Source: Burkholderiales bacterium
GTDB taxonomy: Bacteria > Pseudomonadota > Gammaproteobacteria > Burkholderiales > Burkholderiaceae_C
Assembly: GCA_947474415.1 (NCBI GenBank)
Contig: CANJKD010000008.1
Coordinates: 1-13,943 of the forward strand
Length of the DNA: 13,943 nt
Direction of reading: 5' to 3'
Below the pieces are notes generated by a model, which was not told the origin of the DNA, did not search any database, and saw only the letters and a list, made by a program, of their open reading frames with translations. Below, in pieces: positions 1 through 5,817 of the stretch. Positions within the stretch are counted from its first letter, which is position 1; the number at the start of each line of letters is the position of its first letter. The position numbers and the translations under genes were made by a program.

Positions 1-17
1 CGACGCTCTTCCGATCT
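1..17 (+). other. Illumina sequencing adapter remnant
   Basis: The first 17 bases, CGACGCTCTTCCGATCT, are identical to the 3' end of the standard Illumina TruSeq read-1 adapter. The match stops exactly where the adapter would join the insert. These bases are not genomic, and the left edge of the window is therefore an untrimmed contig end. The identification is from memory of the adapter sequence, but a chance 17-base match at base 1 is very unlikely. Confidence 0.95.
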
Positions 18-151
18 TGTGGCTCGACGCCGGCTTCGCAAATGCGGCCGCGGCGGACACGTTGAGGGCCGGGGTCGGGGCTGCCGGCGCCGGTGCCTGG
101 CTGGTGGCCAGCGCGCTGCACGACGGCCGGCTGCCGCGCGCACGCGCCTGA
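18..151 (+). CDS. 3' end of an unidentified gene (partial)
   Basis: An open frame runs from the adapter junction to a TGA at 149-151; first full codon TGG at 20-22. Third codon positions are nearly all G or C, as in the other genes here, so it is probably coding. The roughly 43 visible residues are rich in Ala and Gly and include LWLDAGFANAAAADTL and GAWLVASALHDGRLP. The second stretch resembles the last phosphate-binding strand and loop of HisA/HisF-type TIM barrels, and a HisA-like protein is known from some methanopterin gene clusters. However, in such a protein the two stretches should lie far apart, so this is only a weak suggestion. Its position 306 bases upstream of fhcB in the same direction fits a C1-cluster gene. 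Family not recognised with confidence. Confidence 0.5.
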
Positions 152-457
152 CGAAGGGGAAGTGTTCGACTCATGGCGCGATCCGCATCACGAATCGTGC
201 CACCGAACGCGCCACCGAACGCGCCACCGCCTGCGCCACGGCCCGTGTCAACCGGTGCAACGCTGCACCTGGCGTGCCTCGGGCCCGGGCGACGGCGCGG
301 TTGCGGCCACATCTGCAACACCGGCCGCGACACAGTGTTTCACTTCTGACGGCGCAGCGCACCGCCAGGCTCACCCGTGGTCGCATGCTTGGCGGGGCCG
401 CCTGCCGGCGCCCTCGCGCAACCGTCAGTGGCACGTCGCTTGCGTGAAGGGTCGCCC
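152..457. other. Gene-free gap upstream of the fhc operon
   Basis: No convincing gene lies between the upstream stub and fhcB. The open frames here on both strands are arginine-, proline- and alanine-rich and look like by-products of high GC content. The gap should hold the promoter of the fhc operon, but I see no clear -35/-10 pair. A Shine-Dalgarno-like GAAGG at 446-450 serves fhcB. The only other structure is the 12-bp tandem repeat listed separately. Confidence 0.6.
199..246 (+). repeat. 12-bp minisatellite, four units
   Basis: Two identical copies of GCCACCGAACGC (199-210 and 211-222) are followed by two diverged copies, GCCACCGCCTGC (223-234) and GCCACGGCCCGT (235-246). The repeat lies in the gene-free gap before fhcB. 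The unit length is a multiple of three, but no gene is supported across it. Confidence 0.8.
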
Positions 458-1786
458 ATGACCGAACTTTCTGCGGCCGAGTCAGTGGCCGACAACGTGT
501 GGATCTGCCCGTTCTGCCCGCTGGCCTGCGACCACCTCGGTGTGGGTTACGGTTCCGGGGCGGAGCCGCTGGCGCTGCAAGGCGATACGTGCGCGCGAGC
601 CAGCCGCGCGTTGGCGCAGTTCACGGGCGTGCCGCGAGAGGCCAGCGCGCAGGTCAATGCCCAGCCCTGCGATCTGAACACGGCCGTGGCGGCGGCGGCG
701 CGCCTGCTGGCCGCGAGCCGCCAACCGCTGTTCGCAGGCCTCGGCACCGACGTGGCCGGCGCACGCGCCCTCTACCCGCTGGCCTGTGCCACCGGTGCCA
801 TCTGCGACGCCGCCGGGGGCGAGGCCCTGATGCAGGGGCTGCGTGCGCTGCAGGACCGTGGCCAGTACACCGCCACGCTCGCTGAGGTGCGCACACGTGC
901 TGACCTGATCGTGTTCGTCGGCGGCCTGCCCACCGATCTGGCGCCGCTGATCGGGTTGCGCTGCGGCATCGGCGAGGCCCAGGTGCCGCGGCGCCAGGTG
1001 GTCGTGCTCGGGCCGGCACCGGGCGATGAAGCCACGCTTGCCGCCTGGGCTGCGGCGGGTGGCGTGAGCGTCGACTCGGTGCCGTTGAACGGTGACCTGT
1101 TCGACACGCTGGCGCTGTTGGCGGCACTGTCGTTGGCGCCCAGCGGCCGCACGCCACCGGCCGCGTCGCCGGCCTTGCAGGCACTCGCGCAGCGGCTGCG
1201 CGCGGCCCGCTATGCCGTGCTGGTGGGGGCCCCGGCCCGCTTGCCGGCGCAGGCCGCACTGATCATCGAAGCGGTCCACCAGGTGGTGGGCAGTTTGAAC
1301 CAAAGCACCCGGGCGGCGGCCCTCTGGGTTGGCGGCGGCAACGGTGCCGCCACGGTGAACCAGGTCTTCACCTGGCTGTCGGGCCTGCCGCTGCGCTCGC
1401 GGGCCGGGCCACTCGGGCTGGAGCATGAGCCGCTGCTGTTCGATGCGGCGCGGCTGCTGGCCGACGACGCGGTCGATGCGCTGTTGTGGTTGGCCAGTTT
1501 CGATGCGCAGTCCCTGCCGCCGCCGAACCGCTTGCCGATGATCGTGCTCGGCCACCCGGCGCTGGCGGCTTCGGTGGCCACCACGGGCGCCCGCGGCGGC
1601 TTGCCGACCGTGTTCATCCCGGTCTCCGCGCCCGGCATCGGCAGCACTGGCCATTTGTTCCGCACCGACGGTACGGTGCTGATGCCGCTCGATGCGGTGT
1701 ATCGCGATCGCCTGCCGACGGTGGCCGATGTTCTGGGGCGCATCACTGCCGAGTTGCGTGCCCTGCGCGAAGAGGTGTCGTCATGA
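458..1786 (+). CDS. fhcB: Formyltransferase/hydrolase complex subunit B (FwdB/FmdB-like)
   Basis: Subunit B of the cytoplasmic complex that hydrolyses formyl-methylofuran to formate in H4MPT-dependent methylotrophs; homologous to the catalytic subunit FwdB of archaeal formylmethanofuran dehydrogenase. The 442-residue length suits bacterial FhcB. Near the N terminus is WICPFCPLACD (Cys17, Cys20, Cys24), followed by Cys45 in GDTCARAS: the CxxCxxxC...C pattern that holds a [4Fe-4S] cluster in this superfamily. Compared from memory with archaeal FwdB, the segment before LRALQDRG carries Ala123 where FwdB has its Mo/W-binding Cys, in line with bacterial Fhc not being a redox enzyme. The ATG at 458 is chosen over the in-frame ATG at 377 because GAAGG sits 7 bases upstream and the MTELSAAES start is followed directly by the conserved cysteine motif. 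The gene overlaps fhcA by 4 bases. Confidence 0.93.
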   Translation: MTELSAAESVADNVWICPFCPLACDHLGVGYGSGAEPLALQGDTCARASRALAQFTGVPREASAQVNAQPCDLNTAVAAAARLLAASRQPLFAGLGTDVAGARALYPLACATGAICDAAGGEALMQGLRALQDRGQYTATLAEVRTRADLIVFVGGLPTDLAPLIGLRCGIGEAQVPRRQVVVLGPAPGDEATLAAWAAAGGVSVDSVPLNGDLFDTLALLAALSLAPSGRTPPAASPALQALAQRLRAARYAVLVGAPARLPAQAALIIEAVHQVVGSLNQSTRAAALWVGGGNGAATVNQVFTWLSGLPLRSRAGPLGLEHEPLLFDAARLLADDAVDALLWLASFDAQSLPPPNRLPMIVLGHPALAASVATTGARGGLPTVFIPVSAPGIGSTGHLFRTDGTVLMPLDAVYRDRLPTVADVLGRITAELRALREEVSS

Positions 1787-3489
1787 CCCGCCTGCTGCTG
1801 CGTGGCGGGATGGTGATCGACCCGGCGAACCACAGCGCAGGACAGCAGCGCGACCTCGCCGTGCGCGACGGCCGCATCGTCGACCTTGTCTTGGGGGAGG
1901 TGTCAGAGCAGGGGTTCGATCAGGTGATCGACGTGAGCGGCTGCGTCGTGATGGCGGGCGGCATCGACATGCACACCCACATCGGCGGCGGCAAGGTGAA
2001 CCTGGCGCGCATGCTGATGGCCGAGGACCACCGCGACGGCGGCAACCCGATCAAGCGCCCGACGAACCCGCTCGAACTCGATTCCTGCGGCGGCTGCGCC
2101 CCCGGCACGCTTGCGATCGGCTACCGCTACATCGAGATGGGCTACACGGCCGCCTTCGAGCCGGCGATGTTGCCGAGCAATGCGCGCCAGGCGCACATGG
2201 AGATGGGCGACGTGCCCATCCTCGACCACGGTGCCTACGTGATGCTCGGCAACGACGAGTTGTTCCTGCAACTGCTGGCCGAGGGCGGGCCGGACTGCCG
2301 CAACTTCGCGCAACTGCGCGACTACACCGCCTGGACCATGCATGCCAGCAAGGCGATGGGCGTGAAGGTGGTCAACGCGGGCGGCATCTCGGCCTTCAAG
2401 TTCAACCAGCGCAAGCTCGATGTGAACGAGCCCCATGTGCACTGGCAGGTCACGCCGCGGCAGATCCTGCACGTGCTGGCGCGGGCATTGCGCGAGCTGG
2501 GTGTGCCGCACCCGCTGCACATCCACGGCAGCAACCTCGGCGTGGCCGGCAACATCGAGTCGACGCTGGAGACCATCGAAGCGCTCGAGGGCCTGCCGGC
2601 GCACCTGACGCACATCCAGTTTCACGCCTACGGCACCGAAGGGCCGAAGAAGTTCTCGTCGGCGGCATTGCAACTTGCCGACGCCGTGAACGCCAACCCG
2701 CAGATCAGCATCGATGTCGGCCAGATCATGTTCGGCCAGACCGTCACCGCCTCCGGCGACTCGATGCGCCAGTACGCGAACTCGGGCCTCGCGAACCCGC
2801 GCAAGTGGATCGGTGCCGACATCGAATGCACGGCCGGCTGCGGCGTCGTGCCGTTCCGCTACCGCGAGCAGAGCTACGTCAATGCGCTGCAATGGGTGAT
2901 CGGGCTGGAGATCTTTCTGCTGGTGCGCAACCCCTGGCAGGTGGTGCTCACCACCGACCACCCGAATGGCGGCCCGTTCACCAGCTACCCGCACCTGATC
3001 CGCTTGCTGATGGACCGCAGCTTCCGCGCCGAGCAGCTCGCCAAGCTGCACCCGGAGGTGGTCGCGAACTGCGCCCTGGCGTCCATCACCCGCGAGTTGA
3101 CGATCGACGAGATCGCGATCCTGACGCGCGCCGGCCCGGCCCGTCTGCTCGGCCTGGCCGACCGCGGCCAGCTCGGCGTCGGTGCGGCGGCCGACATCGC
3201 GGTGTACCGCGAAGACGCCGACTTCGAAGCGATGTTCAAGACACCGGAATACGTCTTCAAGGACGGCACGCTGGTCGCGCGCGCCGGCCGCGTGATGGCC
3301 GTGCCGGTGGGCGGCACGCACTATGTCGAGCCCGGCTATGACCCGGCGATCGAGAAGACCTTGCGCCGCCATTGGCAGGCGCATGGTGCGATCAACTTCG
3401 ACAATGTCGTGATCGGCCACGACGAGTTGTGCCGCTGCTGCAACGGCGGGCGCCTGCTGCCGACGGCCTGCGTTGAGGGCGCGCCATGA
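1783..3489 (+). CDS. fhcA: Formyltransferase/hydrolase complex subunit A (amidohydrolase)
   Basis: FhcA hydrolyses the formyl amide of formyl-methylofuran to give formate, the step that releases the C1 unit from the H4MPT pathway. It is a metal-dependent amidohydrolase homologous to archaeal FwdA. The 568 residues contain DMHTHIGGG (His64 and His66, the HxH metal pair), MGVKVVNAGG (Lys195, a good candidate for the carboxylated bridging lysine), HIHGSNLG, and TTDHPNGGPF with Asp392, all typical of FwdA/FhcA. The residue roles are assigned from the family. The ATG at 1783 overlaps the fhcB stop (ATGA) and has AGAGG 7 bases upstream; the open frame extends to 1486, but that part lies inside fhcB and does not resemble the family. 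The 3' end overlaps fhcD by 4 bases, so translation is likely coupled. Confidence 0.96.
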   Translation: MTRLLLRGGMVIDPANHSAGQQRDLAVRDGRIVDLVLGEVSEQGFDQVIDVSGCVVMAGGIDMHTHIGGGKVNLARMLMAEDHRDGGNPIKRPTNPLELDSCGGCAPGTLAIGYRYIEMGYTAAFEPAMLPSNARQAHMEMGDVPILDHGAYVMLGNDELFLQLLAEGGPDCRNFAQLRDYTAWTMHASKAMGVKVVNAGGISAFKFNQRKLDVNEPHVHWQVTPRQILHVLARALRELGVPHPLHIHGSNLGVAGNIESTLETIEALEGLPAHLTHIQFHAYGTEGPKKFSSAALQLADAVNANPQISIDVGQIMFGQTVTASGDSMRQYANSGLANPRKWIGADIECTAGCGVVPFRYREQSYVNALQWVIGLEIFLLVRNPWQVVLTTDHPNGGPFTSYPHLIRLLMDRSFRAEQLAKLHPEVVANCALASITRELTIDEIAILTRAGPARLLGLADRGQLGVGAAADIAVYREDADFEAMFKTPEYVFKDGTLVARAGRVMAVPVGGTHYVEPGYDPAIEKTLRRHWQAHGAINFDNVVIGHDELCRCCNGGRLLPTACVEGAP

Positions 3490-4412
3490 GCGATGCGTTG
3501 GTCCGCAACGGTGTCACCATCGACGACAGTTTCGCCGAAGCCTTCCCGATGAAGGCGACGCGCATCGTCATCACAGCTCACAACCTGACCTGGGCGCGCC
3601 ACGCCGCCCTTGCCGCGACCGGCTTCGCGACCTCGGTGATCGCCTGCGGCTGCGAGGCCGGCATCGAGCGCGAGCTCGACCCGAGCGAGACGCCCGATGG
3701 CCGGCCGGGGCTGGCCGTGCTGTTTTTCTCGATGTCTGGCAAGGAGCTGGCCAAGCAGGTCGAGCGCCGCGTCGGCCAATGCGTGCTGACCTGCCCGACC
3801 ACTGCCGTGTTCGCCGGCATTCACGTGGGCGAAGCCATCGCACTCGGCAAGAACCTGCGTTTCTTCGGCGATGGCTGGCAAATCTCGAAGGTCATCGCTG
3901 GCATCCGCTATTGGCGCATTCCGGTGATGGACGGCGAGTTCGTCGCGCAGGAAACCACGGCCGTGGTGAAGGGCGTGGGCGGTGGCAACCTGCTGCTGCT
4001 GTGCCGCGACACCGACACCGCGCTGGCGGTTGCGGAGGCCGCCGTGCAGGCGATGAAGACTCTGCCCAACGTGATCATGCCCTTCCCCGGCGGCGTGGTG
4101 CGTTCGGGCTCGAAAGTGGGCAGCAAGTACGCGGCACTCAGCGCATCGAGCAACGACGCCTTTTGCCCGAGCCTGTACGGGCTTGTCGAGCGGAGCGAGC
4201 TGACGCCGCAGACGCGCTGCGTCATGGAGATCGTGATCGACGGCTTGACCGAAGCCGATGTCGGCGCCGCGATGCGGGTGGGCATGCAGGCCGGCATCGC
4301 GATCGGTGCAGCCGGCGGACTGCTGCGCATTTCGGCTGGCAACTACGGCGGCAAGCTGGGGCCGTTCCACTTTCATCTACAGAAGCTGTTGGCTGAAGGA
4401 GGTGTGGAATGA
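3486..4412 (+). CDS. fhcD: Formyl-methylofuran:H4MPT formyltransferase (complex subunit D)
   Basis: FhcD (Ftr family) transfers the formyl group between formyl-H4MPT and methylofuran inside the FhcABCD complex. The 308 residues match the usual size of about 300, with two related alpha/beta lobes. Recognisable Ftr segments are the start (VRNGVTIDDSFAEAFPMKATR), TGFATSVIACGCEAGIE, CPTTAVFAGI, and FPGGVVRSGSKVGSKY, followed by the C-terminal lobe ending GNYGGKLGPFHFHL. The ATG at 3486 overlaps the fhcA stop and has GAGGG about 6 bases upstream. The gene overlaps fhcC by 4 bases. The subunit order B-A-D-C and the uninterrupted coupling support a stoichiometric complex. Confidence 0.96.
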   Translation: MSDALVRNGVTIDDSFAEAFPMKATRIVITAHNLTWARHAALAATGFATSVIACGCEAGIERELDPSETPDGRPGLAVLFFSMSGKELAKQVERRVGQCVLTCPTTAVFAGIHVGEAIALGKNLRFFGDGWQISKVIAGIRYWRIPVMDGEFVAQETTAVVKGVGGGNLLLLCRDTDTALAVAEAAVQAMKTLPNVIMPFPGGVVRSGSKVGSKYAALSASSNDAFCPSLYGLVERSELTPQTRCVMEIVIDGLTEADVGAAMRVGMQAGIAIGAAGGLLRISAGNYGGKLGPFHFHLQKLLAEGGVE

Positions 4413-5227
4413 GCGGCTGGCGCTTCACGCTTAAACACGCGCCTGCGCTCAGGGTCGATCTGCGCGGCATCACACCGACGGCGCTGGCGGGGCTTTCGGT
4501 GGCCGATGTTGAACGCTTGCCGGTGGTCTGCGGCAATGCGACGCTGGCGTTGGCGGAATTCTTCGTGATCGAAACCCTTGCCAGCGACGCGCTGGTCTTC
4601 GACGCCGACCTGGCGCGCTTCGACCGCGTCGGCTGGCAGATGAGCGGCGGCCTGATGCAGGTCGAAGGCAGCGTGGGCCACTATGCCGGCGGCTGCATGA
4701 CCGCGGGCGCGCTCGCTGTGAAGGGCCATGCCGGTGCGCTGGCAGCCTGCGAGATGGCGGGCGGCACGCTCAGCGTCGAAGGCAATGTGGGCGACTTTGC
4801 AGGCAGCACCTTGCCCGGCAGCATGGACGGCATGCGCGGCGGAAGTCTGGTCGTCAAGGGCGACGCCGGGGCCCGCTTCGGTGACCGCATGCGGCGCGGC
4901 AGCGCGCTCGTGTTCGGCGACGCGGGCGACTTCCTTGCCTCGCGCATGGTGGCCGGCACGATCGCCGTGGGGGGCCGCGCGGGCGCGCACGTGGGCTATG
5001 GCATGCGGCGCGGCAGCGTCGTCTTCGCAGCGGGGCCGGCGGCCTTGCAGCCAGGCCCGACCTTCGTGCCCGCGCTCGCCGATGCCGGCGTGATCTGGCA
5101 GTTGCTGGCACGCGACCTGGCCCGCCACGGTGGGCCGTTCGCCGCTCTGCCTGCGATGCGCACCCTGCGCCACTTGGGCGACGTGGCAGTCGGTGGCAAG
5201 GGTGAACTGATCCTTGCCGCGCCCTGA
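4409..5227 (+). CDS. fhcC: Formyltransferase/hydrolase complex subunit C
   Basis: FhcC is the structural partner of FhcA/B/D and is homologous to FwdC and to the C-terminal glutamate-synthase alpha domain, a right-handed beta-helix. The 272 residues show the family's glycine-rich repeats of roughly 19 residues: GLMQVEGSVGHYAGGCMTAG, then ALAVKGHAG, TLSVEGNVG, SLVVKGDAG, SALVFGDAG and TIAVGGRAG blocks at about residues 78-215, several with a GxxM..G signature. The repeats form the helix turns and are not catalytic. The start has the strongest ribosome-binding site in the cluster, AAGGAGG at 4396-4402, 6 bases before ATG, and overlaps the fhcD stop. It ends the four-gene fhc block; the next gene follows after 50 bases. 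Confidence 0.94.
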   Translation: MSGWRFTLKHAPALRVDLRGITPTALAGLSVADVERLPVVCGNATLALAEFFVIETLASDALVFDADLARFDRVGWQMSGGLMQVEGSVGHYAGGCMTAGALAVKGHAGALAACEMAGGTLSVEGNVGDFAGSTLPGSMDGMRGGSLVVKGDAGARFGDRMRRGSALVFGDAGDFLASRMVAGTIAVGGRAGAHVGYGMRRGSVVFAAGPAALQPGPTFVPALADAGVIWQLLARDLARHGGPFAALPAMRTLRHLGDVAVGGKGELILAAP

Positions 5228-5230
5228 CGT

Positions 5231-5242
5231 CCTGACGTCAGG
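5231..5242. promoter_or_regulatory. Perfect 12-bp palindrome between fhcC and fae
   Basis: CCTGACGTCAGG is its own reverse complement. Its first 8 bases repeat the sequence just before it (CCTGACGT, 5223-5230, overlapping the fhcC stop). It lies in the only sizeable gap of the cluster and is followed by an AT-rich stretch (CATTAATTTTTC, 5252-5263) and the fae ribosome-binding site. It could be an operator for a dimeric regulator or a short processing or attenuation hairpin. No regulator is known to me for this site. Confidence 0.4.
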
Positions 5243-5277
5243 TAACCTTCCTCATTAATTTTTCCGGAGTTGATCCG

Positions 5278-5811
5278 ATGACCGTTAGCCATGTCTTCCA
5301 TGCCGGCGAGGCGACCGTCTTCGCCCGCGAGGGCCAGTTCACCGATGCCATGCCAGAGATACTGATCGGCCGTACTGACGGCCCGGTCGGCCAGGCCTTT
5401 GCCAACATGATGGCGCAGAGCAAGGGACACACCGCGATGTTCGCGATCCGGGCCTGCAACCAGCTCGTGCGGCCGGCCACCATCATCGTGCCGAAGGTGA
5501 CCCTGAAAGACTTCGCCAACATCGACCTGTTCGGTGGCGTGGTGCAAAGCGCGACCGCCGATGCGGTGGTCGACAGCCTGATCGACGGCACGATCCCGAA
5601 GGAACTGGCCAACGAGCTGTGCATCATCAGCCTGGTCTGGATCGACCCGCGCTGCGCGAAAGACCCGAACTTCGACAGGAAGGACATGTACCGCACCAAC
5701 CACGAGGCCACCATGCTCGCCATCAAGCGGGCGCTGAGCAATGAGCCTTCGGTTGACGAACTGATCGCGAATCGCCTCAAGATCAAGCACGACATGGACG
5801 ACTGGAGCTGA
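5278..5811 (+). CDS. fae: Formaldehyde-activating enzyme family protein (Fae homologue)
   Basis: Fae condenses formaldehyde with H4MPT to methylene-H4MPT. The 177 residues match the family length, and family landmarks are present: an N-terminal GEATVF, EILIGRTDGPVGQAF, IIVPKVTLKDF, LFGGVVQSATADAV, LVWIDPRC, NHEATMLAIKRAL. Compared from memory with the Methylorubrum extorquens enzyme, the segment matching AHIDLIIG, whose His17 is catalytic, reads AMPEILIG here, with Met25 at the His position; His5 and His8 lie nearby but do not align. This suggests a divergent paralogue (Fae2/Fae3-like) with altered chemistry or a binding or sensory role. The start has GGAG at 5266-5269, 8 bases before ATG. 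The gene follows fhcC by 50 bases and precedes pabBC by 6, so its place in the C1 cluster is clear even if its activity is not. Confidence 0.85.
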   Translation: MTVSHVFHAGEATVFAREGQFTDAMPEILIGRTDGPVGQAFANMMAQSKGHTAMFAIRACNQLVRPATIIVPKVTLKDFANIDLFGGVVQSATADAVVDSLIDGTIPKELANELCIISLVWIDPRCAKDPNFDRKDMYRTNHEATMLAIKRALSNEPSVDELIANRLKIKHDMDDWS

Positions 5812-5817
5812 GGCTTC

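Noticed and set aside
19..447. Arg/Ala-rich open frame across the gap before fhcB, including the repeat RATERATERATA
   Set aside because: The composition is typical of a wrong frame in GC-rich DNA, its 5' part is out of frame with the better upstream stub, and no ribosome-binding site or family is visible.
377..457. Upstream ATG of fhcB with a hydrophobic start resembling a signal peptide
   Set aside because: FhcB is a cytoplasmic subunit, the extra 27 residues have no ribosome-binding site, and the start at 458 has one.
482..1654. 390-codon antisense frame over fhcB, and a similar 505-codon one at 1903-3420 over fhcA
   Set aside because: Both are rich in Arg, Gln and His, have no domains, and lie opposite clearly conserved genes.
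1486..1782. N-terminal extension of fhcA
   Set aside because: It lies inside fhcB in another frame, is arginine-rich, and the family similarity starts at the ATG at 1783 with its own ribosome-binding site.
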